64,000 nt of DNA from Saccharopolyspora_C sp040643635 (GTDB lineage Bacteria > Actinomycetota > Actinomycetes > Mycobacteriales > Pseudonocardiaceae), in assembly GCF_040643635.1 (NCBI RefSeq), contig NZ_JBEYUS010000015.1, positions 1-64,000 of the forward strand, given 5' to 3'. The notes under the pieces were generated by a model, which ran no database searches, was not told where the DNA came from, and saw nothing but the letters and a program-made list of their open reading frames with translations. Shown in pieces: positions 1 through 15,721 of this stretch. Positions within the stretch are counted from its first letter, which is position 1. The number at the start of each line of letters is the position of its first letter. The position numbers and the translations under genes are program-made.

Positions 1-112
1 GACCAGATCGGACGAACGGTCCGCTCACCCATCAAGTTCGGTCGCACACGAACCTCCGGCTGGAGTGAACGGACCGTTCCTCCAGCTGGATCGGACGAAC
101 GGTCCGTTCACT
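1..112. repeat. 49-bp hairpin repeat: one remnant and one full copy
   Basis: One complete unit lies at 64-112 and the right arm of another, cut by the window edge, at about 10-28. The full unit has the family form: left arm near AGTGAACGGACCGTTCGTCC, a 9-base loop, and the inverted arm ending in CACT. In this copy the left arm reads GTTCCTCC where most copies read GTTCGTCC. It lies upstream of the gene starting at 231. Short open frames across it (repeating NGPFVR or ERTVRP) are by-products of the repeat and not genes. Confidence 0.9.
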
Positions 113-230
113 CGCGCCCGAGGTGGGTGCCGGGCGGGTGCCGGGCTCTGTGGCATCTGACGCAGACGACGCGCACCGCGGGTGCTGGACTGATCACGCA
201 CCGAGTTCGCCGCACCGCAGGGAGAACGCC

Positions 231-782
231 ATGGACCGCGAAGGCACCACATCGACCCCGCCCGCGACACCGCGCGAACGCGCGGACGACGACCACCTCA
301 CCCCGGAGCAGGAGCTGGAGGTGGCGCTGCGCACCGCGAGCGACTTCCGCACCTGGATCTCCGGTGCCGACACCAAGGCGGGACTGCTGATCCCCGCCCT
401 CGGCATCGGAATCGGCGGGGCGGGCAACGCCATGTCCCGAGCGCCCGGCGAACCGGTGCACGCCGGACCGCCGCAGATCGCGTCGCTGGTGCTGCTGATT
501 CTGCTGCTGTGCGGGGCGCTGGGCGCGCTGCTGCACGTCGCGGCCGTGCTCACCCCGCGCACCGGGGCACCCGCCGGCGGGGCGAACCCGTTCGCCTTCC
601 CCACGTTCCGCCCGGCCCGCGGCGCCTCGGCTACCGAGCTGTGCACGCTGGCGTGGCGCCAGGCGGAGGCGTTGGCGCTCATCGCGACCACCAAGTACCG
701 GCGGTTGCGGGCCGCGCTGCACTGCTGCTGCGGTGCGCTGCTGGCGTTCCTGGTGTGGACGGTGCTGCGCGCGCTGTGCTGA
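231..782 (+). CDS. Pycsar effector-like membrane protein (PycTM/DUF5706 type)
   Basis: A 183-residue protein that I match to the PycTM (formerly DUF5706) family by pattern. Residues about 28-50 carry the ADTKAGLL segment typical of the family, running into a first hydrophobic stretch. A second membrane segment (IASLVLLILLLCGALGALL) follows, then LTPR and an NPFAFPTF loop, a helix with QAEALALIATTKYRRLR, and a C-terminal membrane segment. Known PycTM proteins are the pore-forming effectors of Pycsar anti-phage systems and answer to cyclic UMP or CMP. The ATG at 231 is preferred because GGAGAA lies just upstream and the N-terminus fits the family. No pyrimidine cyclase is visible in the window, but upstream DNA is missing. 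The gene is convergent with a Crp-family regulator, with a 2-bp gap. Family placement is fairly confident; an anti-phage role is inference. Confidence 0.72.
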   Translation: MDREGTTSTPPATPRERADDDHLTPEQELEVALRTASDFRTWISGADTKAGLLIPALGIGIGGAGNAMSRAPGEPVHAGPPQIASLVLLILLLCGALGALLHVAAVLTPRTGAPAGGANPFAFPTFRPARGASATELCTLAWRQAEALALIATTKYRRLRAALHCCCGALLAFLVWTVLRALC

Positions 783-784
783 GC

Positions 785-1441
785 TCACCCGGGTTCGGCG
801 TGCTCGGCGAGCAGCTCCCGGTTCAGCACGGTGATCCGGCGCCGCTGCGTGTCGACGGCGCCGCGGTCCCGCAGCTCGCGCAACGCCCTGGCCACCGCCT
901 CCCGCGAGGCACTGGTCGCGGCCGCCAGTTCGGCCTGGCTCAACGGGATCGCGATCGCGTACCGGCCCGCGGCCTCGCGCACGCCGTGCTCTCGGACCAG
1001 TTCCAGCAGCAGCCGGGCGAGCCGCTGCCCCACCCCGGCCGAGGCGAACTCCACCCGGTACCGGTCGGACTCCCGCATCCGGGCGACCACGCCGACCAGC
1101 AGCTCGAACATCACCTCGGGGTGCCGGTGCAGGAACCGGCGGAACTCGGCGCCCGGGACCACGTCCGCCAGCACCGGGCCCAACGCGGTCACCGCGGACG
1201 CCCGCGGCTGCCCGTCCACCGCGGAGAACTCGCCGATCACCGAACCGGGGCCGCGGATCGCGAGCATGGTCTCCGCGCCGCGCGTGGACATCGACCACAC
1301 CTTGACCCGGCCGCTGCGGATGAGCAGCACGTGGTCCGAGCCGTCGCCGACGCCGAACAGCACGGCGCCCTCCCGCCAGCGCCGGGGCGTGCCCACCGAC
1401 CGCAGTGCGGCGACCGCCGCCTCGTTCCACCGTTCGCTCAT
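785..1441 (-). CDS. Crp/Fnr-family transcriptional regulator
   Basis: A 218-residue regulator with an N-terminal cyclic-nucleotide-binding beta-roll (about residues 10-125) and a C-terminal Crp-type winged helix (about 145-210, around LSQAELAAATSASREAVARA). The phosphate-binding cassette reads IGEFSAVDGQPRASAV and keeps the Glu, Arg and following small residues that contact a cyclic nucleotide, so ligand binding is plausible. I chose the ATG at 1441 because GGAGGGGG precedes it; an in-frame ATG nine codons upstream has no such site. It is convergent with the PycTM-like gene. Target genes are unknown. Confidence 0.88.
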   Translation of the reverse strand: MSERWNEAAVAALRSVGTPRRWREGAVLFGVGDGSDHVLLIRSGRVKVWSMSTRGAETMLAIRGPGSVIGEFSAVDGQPRASAVTALGPVLADVVPGAEFRRFLHRHPEVMFELLVGVVARMRESDRYRVEFASAGVGQRLARLLLELVREHGVREAAGRYAIAIPLSQAELAAATSASREAVARALRELRDRGAVDTQRRRITVLNRELLAEHAEPG

Positions 1442-1560
1442 GCCGCCCCCTCCGCCATGATCGTCCACGCCGCGCCGCGAACGACGTGATCGTGCGGATC
1501 AAGCTTGGCAGGCGCGGACGCAGGTCGGCCAGCAGCCGCCCCGCCGCGGAGGCCGCGCGG

Positions 1561-2493
1561 TCAGCTGAAGGTGGGCAGGCCCACCGCGGCGTCCACGGCG
1601 ATCGCCACGAACAACACCGCCAGGTACGAGTTCGACAGGTGGAACAACGTCATCGGGTTCGTCGTGCGCCCCTGCCGCACCGCGGCGTGCAGCCGCTGCG
1701 CCACGATCAGGAACGCCGCGCCGGACAACACCGCGACCGCCACGTACACCCAGCTCGTCGCGGGCACCAGCAGCAACGTGGAGGCCACCGTCGCCCAGCT
1801 GTACACCAGGATCCGCGCCGACACCTGCCGCGGCGTCGCCACCACCGGCAGCATCGGCACCCCGGCGCGCGCGTAGTCGTCCCGGTACTTCATCGCCAGC
1901 GACCAGAAGTGCGGCGGCGTCCACAGGAACACGACCGCGAACATCACCAGCGCGGGCCACTCGACCTCGCCCGCCACCGCGGCCCAGCCGATCACCACCG
2001 GCATGCAGCCGGCGGCCCCGCCCCACACGATGTTCTGCGAGGTGCGGCGCTTGAGCAGCAGCGTGTACACGAAGACGTAGAACAGGATCGCCGCCAGCGA
2101 CAGCACCGCCGCCAGCAGGTTCGCCCCGATCGCCAGCACCGCGAACGACACCGCGCCCAGCACGATCCCGAAGATCAAGGCGTGCTTGCGCGGCACCTCG
2201 TAGCTCACCAGCGGGCGGCTGCGGGTGCGGTGCATCACCGCGTCGATGTCCGAGTCGGCCACGCAGTTCAACGCGTTCGCGCTGCCCGCCGACATGGCGC
2301 CGCCGACCAGCGTCACCAGCACCAGCCACGGCGACGGGATGCCGCGCTCGGCCAGGAACATCGCCGGGATCGTGGTGACCAGCAGCAGTTCGATGACCCG
2401 CGGCTTGGTCAGCGCGAAGTAGGCGGCCAGCACGCCGCGCCGCTTCGCGGTGGTGGTGGGAGTGGCCTCGGCCTGTTCGGGAACGGCCGTCAT
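1561..2493 (-). CDS. ctaB: Heme O synthase (protoheme IX farnesyltransferase)
   Basis: A 310-residue polytopic membrane enzyme of the UbiA prenyltransferase superfamily. It transfers a farnesyl group to heme b to make heme O for cytochrome oxidase. The first Asp-rich motif is visible near residues 76-95 (NCVADSDIDAVMHRT, followed by SRPL). The family segments LTKPRVIELLL near the N-terminus and LWTPPHFWSLAMKYRDDY near residue 190 are both present. Length is normal. It starts with an ATG that overlaps the stop of the upstream membrane-protein gene by 4 bp (ATGA), which indicates translational coupling. Confidence 0.95.
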   Translation of the reverse strand: MTAVPEQAEATPTTTAKRRGVLAAYFALTKPRVIELLLVTTIPAMFLAERGIPSPWLVLVTLVGGAMSAGSANALNCVADSDIDAVMHRTRSRPLVSYEVPRKHALIFGIVLGAVSFAVLAIGANLLAAVLSLAAILFYVFVYTLLLKRRTSQNIVWGGAAGCMPVVIGWAAVAGEVEWPALVMFAVVFLWTPPHFWSLAMKYRDDYARAGVPMLPVVATPRQVSARILVYSWATVASTLLLVPATSWVYVAVAVLSGAAFLIVAQRLHAAVRQGRTTNPMTLFHLSNSYLAVLFVAIAVDAAVGLPTFS

Positions 2494-2870
2494 GAGCTCG
2501 TCGACCCGGTCGTCGCCGCGGACTCGAACGGCAGCGGCTCACCGCCGGTGCGCAGCCGGTGCCACAGCACCACCTTGCGCTCCGCGAAGAACGCGCCGAG
2601 CGGGATCGTCCCGGCCAGCAGCACCAGCAGCATCCGGCCGTACGGGATGCGCAGCTGCACCGTGGTGACCAGCGCCACGAACAGGTACACGATGTAGAGG
2701 TACCCGTGGCCGATGCCGATCGTGGTCGTCCACGAATCGCCCATCAACTGCGCGGACGAGCCCTCGGGCCACAGGTATTTGAACACCATCGCCAAGCACA
2801 GCAAGATGAGCAGCACCGCTGTCACGTACGCCATGACCCGGTAAGCGGCCAGAACGCCAGGCTTCACCAC
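2490..2870 (-). CDS. DUF3817-type integral membrane protein
   Basis: A 126-residue protein with three predicted membrane segments (residues about 10-32, 55-75 and 78-95) and the GIGHGYLYIVYLF segment characteristic of DUF3817 proteins. The start is one of two adjacent GTG codons (2870 or 2867) behind GAGGGA. Its stop overlaps the ctaB start by 4 bp, so the two are probably co-translated. This suggests a role near heme or respiratory-chain assembly, which is inference from context only. Confidence 0.85.
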   Translation of the reverse strand: MVKPGVLAAYRVMAYVTAVLLILLCLAMVFKYLWPEGSSAQLMGDSWTTTIGIGHGYLYIVYLFVALVTTVQLRIPYGRMLLVLLAGTIPLGAFFAERKVVLWHRLRTGGEPLPFESAATTGSTSS

Positions 2871-2984
2871 AGATCCCTCAATCCCGCCTCTGCCACGAAC
2901 ACCGGAAACGACCGTACGCCACCGCCGGTGCGCGCCTGCGCGTGACCTGGCGGGACAGTGGTGCCGGCCACGCGACGACGTGGC

Positions 2985-4151
2985 TCAGGCCACCCCGGGC
3001 AGGCCGTAGGCGCGGGCGATCAACTCGTAGGAGTGCAGCTTCGCCTCCCGGTCGTACAGGTTCGCGGTCAACATCAGCTCGTCGACCTCGGTGCGTTCCC
3101 GCAGCTCCTCGAGCTCCGCGTGCACCGATTCCGGCGTGCCGTAGATCGCGTCCGCCAGCCACGAATCCACGATGCCCTGCTCCACTTCGGAGTACTGGTG
3201 GTCCCGCGCCTCCTGCGGGCTCGGCATCCGGCCCGGATTCCCGCTGCGCAACCGCAGCATGCTCAACGCCATCGGGCGCGCCAGGTCCAGCGCCTCCTCC
3301 GCGGTGTCGGCGGCGATGGCCTGCGCGCCGATCATCGAGTACGGCTCGTCCAGCACCTCCGACGGCCGGAACGACTGCCGGTACAGGTCCAGCGCAGGCA
3401 GCGTGTTCCGCGCCGAGAAGTGGTGGGCGAACGCGAACGGCAACCCGAGCGCGCCCGCCGCCTGCGCGCTGAAGCCGCTCGAACCCAGCAGCCACACCGG
3501 CGGCGCCTGCCCGTGCGGGACCGAACTCACCTCCGCGTACGGATGATCGGCGGTGAACCCGTCTCCGAGGAACCGCAGCAGGTCCCCCAGCTGCTCCGGG
3601 AAGTCGTCCACCGACAGCGGGCCGCTGGTGCGCCGCAACGCCCGCGCCGTCCCCTGATCGGTGCCGGGGGCGCGGCCGATGCCCAGGTCGATGCGGCCCG
3701 GGTGCAACGCCTCCAAGGTGCCGAACTGCTCGGCGACGACCAGCGGCGCGTGGTTCGGCAGCATCACGCCGCCCGAACCGAGGCGCAGCGTGCTGGTCGC
3801 CGCCGCCAAGTGCGCGATCACCACCGGTGGCGAGGAGCTCGCGATGCCCGGCATGCCGTGGTGCTCGGCGACCCAGAGCCGGTGGAAACCCCAGCGTTCC
3901 GCGGCCTGCGCGAGTTCCGTGGTGGTGGCCAGCGCCTCTCCCGGCGTGGTCGGCACGCCGACGGGAGCGAGATCCAAGATCGAGAGCGGGACGGCCGAAC
4001 GACCTCGTGCGGTACCGCGGATCGGGTCGGGCCGGGATGCGGGACCGGCGGCCTCGAGGGCGGTGCGGTCCGGGTTGGCGACGGTGTCCATCGTCGCTTG
4101 CAACCGCCTGGCGCGGGGGCTTTGTTCCCGGACGCCTGTGCCGGTGCTCAC
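2985..4151 (-). CDS. LLM-class flavin-dependent oxidoreductase
   Basis: Bacterial luciferase-like monooxygenase fold (F420- or FMN-dependent; the flavin cannot be told from sequence). Conserved pieces are PLSILDLAPVG at the first beta strand, WVAEHHGMP, a segment ending GRIDLGIGRAPGTD, and LLGSSGFSAQ. This pattern fits the MsnO8-like subgroup. The substrate is unknown. The conserved domain begins about 52 residues in, so the start is uncertain: GTG at 4151 gives 388 residues, and the ATG at 4091 would give 368. Neither has a strong ribosome-binding site. A hairpin-repeat cluster begins 14 bp upstream of the longer start. Confidence 0.9.
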   Translation of the reverse strand: MSTGTGVREQSPRARRLQATMDTVANPDRTALEAAGPASRPDPIRGTARGRSAVPLSILDLAPVGVPTTPGEALATTTELAQAAERWGFHRLWVAEHHGMPGIASSSPPVVIAHLAAATSTLRLGSGGVMLPNHAPLVVAEQFGTLEALHPGRIDLGIGRAPGTDQGTARALRRTSGPLSVDDFPEQLGDLLRFLGDGFTADHPYAEVSSVPHGQAPPVWLLGSSGFSAQAAGALGLPFAFAHHFSARNTLPALDLYRQSFRPSEVLDEPYSMIGAQAIAADTAEEALDLARPMALSMLRLRSGNPGRMPSPQEARDHQYSEVEQGIVDSWLADAIYGTPESVHAELEELRERTEVDELMLTANLYDREAKLHSYELIARAYGLPGVA

Positions 4152-4164
4152 ACGCCCTTAGCGG

Positions 4165-4580
4165 AGTGAGCGGACCGTTCGTCCAGTCCCGTTGGGCGAA
4201 CGGTCCGTTCACCCCGGCCAGAAGACGTTCGCGTTCCCGGCGCAGCACGGCCGGCACGGTGCCGGAGTGAACGGACCGTTCATCCGGTGTCGTTGGGCGA
4301 ACGGTCCGTTCACCCCAGCCGTCCGCGGCGGTGATCGACCGGCGGACGACACGAGTGAACGGACCGTTCGTCCGGTGTCATTGGGCGAACGGTCCGTTCA
4401 CCCCGGTCGACCGCGGCCCGGTGATCGATCAGCGGGCGGGACGCGTGAACGGACCGTTCGTCCCATCCGGTTGGTCGAACGGTCCGTTCACTCGCGGAAG
4501 CGGGCGCCTGGTCTCGGCCGCGGGCAAGCGAAGTGAACGGACCGTTCGTCCGATCTGCTCGGACGAACGGTCCGTTCACT
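4165..4580. repeat. Cluster of five 49-bp hairpin repeats
   Basis: Five complete units at 4165-4213, 4266-4314, 4354-4402, 4444-4492 and 4532-4580, with a nearly regular 88-101 bp start-to-start spacing and unrelated spacers. Arms follow AGTGAACGGACCGTTCGTCC and its inverse; loops differ (for example AGTCCCGTT and GATCTGCTC). The last unit is near perfect and ends 12 bp beyond the stop of the ornithine monooxygenase gene, as a terminator would. The cluster occupies nearly all of the gap between the LLM gene and the siderophore locus. Confidence 0.95.
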
Positions 4581-4591
4581 CCAGTACCGGG

Positions 4592-5935
4592 TCAGGCTCG
4601 GTCGCCGGTGAGCGCGTAGTCCGCGTGCACCGCCGGTTCGGGCGCGCTGCGGTAGCGGAGGATGGATTCGCGGATGTCCCCGGCCCGCACGGCCCCGTTC
4701 GACAGCAGCGACGAGGTGATGCCGTGGGTGTGCTCGGTCCCGCCTTGGAAGTACACGCCGCCGCGCACCCCGTCGGTGGTGCGCACCCGGTAGTCGCGGT
4801 CGACCTGCACCTGCCCGTCGCCGTCGCGGAGGCATTCCTCCCAGGTGCGCCCGAGGAAGCGGCCGGGGTCGCCGGGCCGGCAGCCGGTGGCGTAGACGAG
4901 GACGTCGGAGTCGAGGACGGTCCGTTCGCCGGTGGGCAGGAATTCGACGGTGACGGCGACGCCCTCACCGGTGGCGCGCACGTCGACGACCCGGGAGGCA
5001 TTGAGCATCCGCAGCCGTTCCTCGCCGCGCACCTTCTCCTGGTAGGCGCGGGCGTAGAGCTCCTCGATGAGTTCGAGGTCGACCACCGAGTAGTTGGTGT
5101 TGCGGTGGTAGTCCATGAGCAGCTGCTTCACCCCGCCCGGCGCGGTGTAGAAGTGGTCGACCGCGTCGGGGTCGAAGATGCGGTTGGCGAAGGGGCTGTC
5201 GTCGGCGGGGGTGTGCCCGTACCGGCTGAACACCGAGCAGACTTCGGCGCCGGTGAAGGTGCGGTGCAGGTAGTCGGTGACCTCGGCGGCGCTCTGCCCG
5301 GCGCCGATGACGGTGAACCGCTGCGGGTCGCTGTCGCGGAGTTCGCCGACGCGGTGCATGAGTTCGAGGTTGTGCCACACGTGGTCGCCGAGTTCGGCGC
5401 CCGCGGGCAGGCTCGCTTCGAGCCCGACGGCGATGACGATGTTGCGGGCGCGGCTGGCGGTGACCTGGCCGGAGCCGTGCCGCACGAGCACTTCGAAGAC
5501 CTCGCCGTCCTGCACGGGCCGCACGTCGATGACTTCGGCGTCGTACTGGACGAGGTGGTCGAGCCGGCCCGCGGCCCACTCCAGGTAGTCGTGGTATTCG
5601 ACCCGGGTGGGGAACATGGTCTTGTGGTTGATGAAGTCGACGAGCCGGTCCTTGTCCTTGAGGTAGGACAGGAAGGAGAAGTCGCTGGCGGGCTCCCGCA
5701 TCGTCACGAGGTCCTTGAGGAACGAGACCTGCATGGTGGTGCCTTCGATGAGCATCCCGCGGTGCCAGCCGAATTCCGGTTTGCGTTCCAGGAAGCTCGC
5801 GTCGAGCCGTTCGTCCTCACCGCATCGGCGGTTGTGTTCCTCGACGGCTACGGCCAGCGCTAAGTTGGAGGGGCCGAAGCCGATGCCCAGGATGTCCTGG
5901 ACGTGGCCTTGCACGTGGGTCGGAGCCGCAGACAC
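4592..5935 (-). CDS. L-ornithine N5- (or L-lysine N6-) monooxygenase, siderophore biosynthesis
   Basis: A 447-residue flavin N-hydroxylating monooxygenase of the SidA/PvdA/IucD family, forming the N-hydroxy amino acid used for hydroxamate siderophores. FAD site GIGFGPSNLAL lies near residues 17-27, an NADPH-binding VIGAGQSAAEV near 215, and the late ATGCRP motif near 370. The segment MQVSFLKDLVTMREP is typical. Ornithine is the likelier substrate because the NRPS and acyltransferase alongside suit an ornithine hydroxamate, but lysine cannot be excluded. GTG start with AAGGGA upstream. It lies 66 bp downstream of the siderophore-interacting protein gene and probably shares its iron-controlled promoter. 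Confidence 0.93.
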   Translation of the reverse strand: MSAAPTHVQGHVQDILGIGFGPSNLALAVAVEEHNRRCGEDERLDASFLERKPEFGWHRGMLIEGTTMQVSFLKDLVTMREPASDFSFLSYLKDKDRLVDFINHKTMFPTRVEYHDYLEWAAGRLDHLVQYDAEVIDVRPVQDGEVFEVLVRHGSGQVTASRARNIVIAVGLEASLPAGAELGDHVWHNLELMHRVGELRDSDPQRFTVIGAGQSAAEVTDYLHRTFTGAEVCSVFSRYGHTPADDSPFANRIFDPDAVDHFYTAPGGVKQLLMDYHRNTNYSVVDLELIEELYARAYQEKVRGEERLRMLNASRVVDVRATGEGVAVTVEFLPTGERTVLDSDVLVYATGCRPGDPGRFLGRTWEECLRDGDGQVQVDRDYRVRTTDGVRGGVYFQGGTEHTHGITSSLLSNGAVRAGDIRESILRYRSAPEPAVHADYALTGDRA

Positions 5936-6001
5936 GGTTGTCCCTTCGCCGGTACCCGGTCGGTGTCGCGCGCGGGCACGGTGGAATCCGCAGACCGCTC
6001 G

Positions 6002-6835
6002 TCAGTCGCGGTCGTGGTTGTATCGATCGTGGTAGTCGGTTTCGGCCATGCCGGCCTTCCAGTAGCCGATGGCCAGCACTGACGCGGGATCGAACCCGCG
6101 GTCCTGCCGCAGGTGGCGGCGGATTCCGCGGACGACCCCGGATTCACCGGAGACCCAGGCCGACACGTCGAGCCTGTCGGGGATGTCGAGGTCGCGGACC
6201 GCGTCGGTGAGCAGGGTGGAGCGCCCCGCGGGGACCCCGTCGCGGTGCAGCCAGGTCATCCGCACGTTCGGCGGGCATTCGATGTGCTGCTGGTCGCTGC
6301 TCCCGCCGACTTCGAGGAAGACCTGGCCGCTGGCGGTGATCGGGAGCTCTTCGATGATCGAGGCGATGGCAGGCATCGCCGTCTCGTCGCCGACCAGCAG
6401 GTACCAGTCGGCTTCCCGGCAGGTGCGCCCGCCGGGCCCGAGCACGCCGAGGTAGTCACCGGGTTCGGCCCGGCGCGCCCAGGACGCGGCGACACCGTGG
6501 TCTCCGTGCATGACGAAGTCGATGTCCAGCTCGCCGCGGTGCTCGTCGTAGCGGCGCACCGTGTAGGTGCGCATCGTGGGTCGTTCGTGCGGTTCGGGCC
6601 AGTCGTAGCGGCCTTCGTCGTTGAGGACGGGGAGCACCGGGCGATGCTGACCGGGTTGCGGGACGAACACCTTCACGTTGGGTCCGCTGTGCCGCTCGCG
6701 GAATCCGGCGAGTTCCTCGCCGCCGAGGGTGATGCGGCGCATGGACGGCGAGAGATCCGTCGTGCGCAGCACTTCCAGCGTGCGGGTCGGCGGGCGGTGG
6801 TGCGTGCCGCGTCGGGGTCGGTCCGCTGTCGTCAT
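6002..6835 (-). CDS. Siderophore-interacting protein (ferric-siderophore reductase)
   Basis: A 277-residue flavoprotein of the SIP/ViuB family, which releases iron from ferric siderophores in the cytoplasm by reduction. The FAD-binding motif MRTYTVRRYD is at about residues 88-97, then HGDHGVAASWA, a nucleotide-binding GDETAMPAI, and the C-terminal signature WVSGESGVVRGIRR followed by GYWKAGMAETDYHDRY. The length is typical. ATG start with an AGGAAGGA site some 13 bases upstream. An iron box lies 48-66 bp upstream of the start. The ornithine monooxygenase gene follows in the same direction. Confidence 0.94.
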   Translation of the reverse strand: MTTADRPRRGTHHRPPTRTLEVLRTTDLSPSMRRITLGGEELAGFRERHSGPNVKVFVPQPGQHRPVLPVLNDEGRYDWPEPHERPTMRTYTVRRYDEHRGELDIDFVMHGDHGVAASWARRAEPGDYLGVLGPGGRTCREADWYLLVGDETAMPAIASIIEELPITASGQVFLEVGGSSDQQHIECPPNVRMTWLHRDGVPAGRSTLLTDAVRDLDIPDRLDVSAWVSGESGVVRGIRRHLRQDRGFDPASVLAIGYWKAGMAETDYHDRYNHDRD

Positions 6836-6882
6836 CGGGCCTGGCGTTCCTTCCTCACTGTCTCCAGAACGATCACTGGAAT

Positions 6883-6901
6883 TAAGGCTAGCCTAACCAT
6901 A
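6883..6901. promoter_or_regulatory. Iron box (IdeR/DmdR1-type operator)
   Basis: TAAGGCTAGCCTAACCATA matches 15 of 19 positions of the actinobacterial iron-box consensus TTAGGTTAGGCTAACCTAA by my alignment. It lies upstream of the siderophore-interacting protein gene and is similar to the box upstream of the NRPS. This predicts repression by an IdeR/DmdR-type regulator under iron sufficiency. Confidence 0.8.
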
Positions 6902-6960
6902 GAACGCCGGGATGTCTTCATCCGGTGGGCCAGATCTCGCCACCCGCTCGGGCGGAACCG

Positions 6961-8382
6961 TCAGCCCCGCCCGGCGGGCACCGCGTCGGCCCCGTCCCCG
7001 GCTTCGGCCGCGCGACCAGCGGTGGTGCGCAGTTCCGCCGGGTTCTTGATGCGCAGCGCGACCAGGACGCCGAGCAGCGCGAATCCGGCGGAGACGAGCA
7101 TCGCAAAGTGGTAGACGCCGAGCGACCCGGAAGATCCCGCGCCGCCGATCGCCAGCACTCCCGCGGTCACCGCCACGCCCAGCGCCGAACCGACCTGGCG
7201 CTGCACGTTGAACAGGGTGGAGGCGCCGCCGGTGGCGGTGGCGCTGATCGTCGCGAACGCCACCACCTGCAACTCGATCGAGGCGGCGCCGACGAAGAAG
7301 CCGGAGGCGAACTGCACGGCACCCGCCGACAGCGGACCGATCACCAGGTTCATCGCGGCGAACGAGCCCGCGGCGCCGAGCATCGCCAGCGCGATCAGCA
7401 GCCGCGGCCCCAGCTTCGGGTGCGCCCACGTCACGGCCTGCGAGGCCACCATCAGCCCCACCGCCTTCGGCAGCGTCACCAGGCCCGTCTCCCACGGCGA
7501 GGCACCCATCCCCGTCTGGTACATCAACGTGAACCCGTAGAGGGTGCCGAGGAAACCGGCCACGCAGGTCGCCAGGATCAGGCTGGCCCGCCGGAACGAG
7601 GAGTCGCCGAACAGCCGCACGTCCAGCATCGGCTGCCGCGACCGCAGCTGGCTCACCACCAGCGCCACCAGGCAGCCGAGGCCGACCGCGCCCGCCAGGT
7701 AGAAGTGCGGCGAACCGGGACCGCGCATCGACACCGCGTCCAGCGCGTACATCAGCAGTCCCAGGCCGGGCGCGGCCAGCGCGAACCCGACCAGGTCGAA
7801 CCGCTTGTGCACCGATTCGACGTGCTCCCGCAGCCGCAGCGCCCCGTACACCAGCGCCAGCACCCCGAACGGCACGTTCACGAAGAAACCCCACCGCCAG
7901 GTGAGCTGCTCCACGAACAGCCCGCCCAGCACCGGGCCCAGCGCGGGGGCGACGGCGGTCGGGATCACCAGCACCCGGGACAGCTTGATCCGCTCCTGCG
8001 GCGGGTAGGCGCGGAACAGCATGGTCAGCGCCACCGGGCTCAGCACCCCGCCGCCCGCGCCCTGCACGATGCGGGCGAGGGTCAGCTGGGTGAGGTCCTG
8101 CGCCGCCCCGCACAGCGCGGAGGCCAGCACGAACGCGCCGAACGCGGCCAGGAACACCTTCTTGGTGCCGAACCGGTCGCCGAGCCACCCGGACACCGGG
8201 ATGCACACCGCGAGGCTCACCAGGTACCCGATGTTGATGGCGCTGGTCGCGCTCGGCGGCACCCCGAACTCGGCGCCGATGGCGGGCAGCGCCACGTTCA
8301 CGATGGTGGCGTCCATGCCGTTCATGAACATCGCGGCGACGTAGACGATGCACACCGCGACCTTGGGGTCGTTCACACGCAT
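6961..8382 (-). CDS. MFS transporter, DHA2 (14-TMS) family, probable siderophore exporter
   Basis: A 473-residue major facilitator of the EmrB/QacA type. It shows the family start segment MNGMDATIVNVALPAI (motif D1), WLGDRFGTKKVF (motif A), LARIVQGAGGG (motif B) and ALGPVLGGL (motif C), with about 14 hydrophobic segments. Its place 12 bp behind mbtH, in the NRPS operon, suggests it exports the siderophore. That is inference; the family also exports many drugs. The C-terminal 30 residues are polar and variable. Confidence 0.9.
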   Translation of the reverse strand: MRVNDPKVAVCIVYVAAMFMNGMDATIVNVALPAIGAEFGVPPSATSAINIGYLVSLAVCIPVSGWLGDRFGTKKVFLAAFGAFVLASALCGAAQDLTQLTLARIVQGAGGGVLSPVALTMLFRAYPPQERIKLSRVLVIPTAVAPALGPVLGGLFVEQLTWRWGFFVNVPFGVLALVYGALRLREHVESVHKRFDLVGFALAAPGLGLLMYALDAVSMRGPGSPHFYLAGAVGLGCLVALVVSQLRSRQPMLDVRLFGDSSFRRASLILATCVAGFLGTLYGFTLMYQTGMGASPWETGLVTLPKAVGLMVASQAVTWAHPKLGPRLLIALAMLGAAGSFAAMNLVIGPLSAGAVQFASGFFVGAASIELQVVAFATISATATGGASTLFNVQRQVGSALGVAVTAGVLAIGGAGSSGSLGVYHFAMLVSAGFALLGVLVALRIKNPAELRTTAGRAAEAGDGADAVPAGRG

Positions 8383-8394
8383 GAGGTTCTCGAT

Positions 8395-8588
8395 CTACGC
8401 GCCGTTGCGGGCCGGACGGATGTCCGTCCAGTGCACCTCGATGTGCTCCAGGCAGGCCTGCCGGTCGGCGGGGCCGTGCGCGACGGTCCAGCCGTCGGGC
8501 ACCCGGATCCGCTCCGGCCACAGCGAGTACTGGTCCTCGTCGTTGATCAGGGCGTAGAACGAGCCGTCGGCGTCGTCGAACGGATTGC

Positions 8589-8592
<4 letters not shown>
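8395..8592 (-). CDS. MbtH-family protein
   Basis: A 65-residue protein with the invariant pattern of the family: N-terminal NPFDDADGSFYALINDEDQYSLWP, then VPDGW, and late EHIEVHWTDIRP. MbtH proteins bind NRPS adenylation domains and are needed for their folding or activity. The ATG at 8592 overlaps the NRPS stop by 4 bp (ATGA), so the two are co-translated and this protein very likely serves this NRPS. Confidence 0.96.
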
Positions 8593-15698
<7,106 letters not shown>

Positions 15699-15721
15699 CG
15701 TTCTCCCCCACGGGACACGGA

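Noticed and set aside
4192..4579. Open frames across the repeats that encode repeating ERTVRP/DERSVHS or NGPFVRS/NGPFT peptides
   Set aside because: They arise on both strands and several frames from the palindromic DNA and have no ribosome-binding sites or domain content.
4165..4580. CRISPR-like array (regular repeats with unique spacers)
   Set aside because: Units are 49-bp inverted repeats with variable loops, spacing is uneven in the other clusters, copies are in six places, and there are no cas genes. This is a hairpin family and not a CRISPR.
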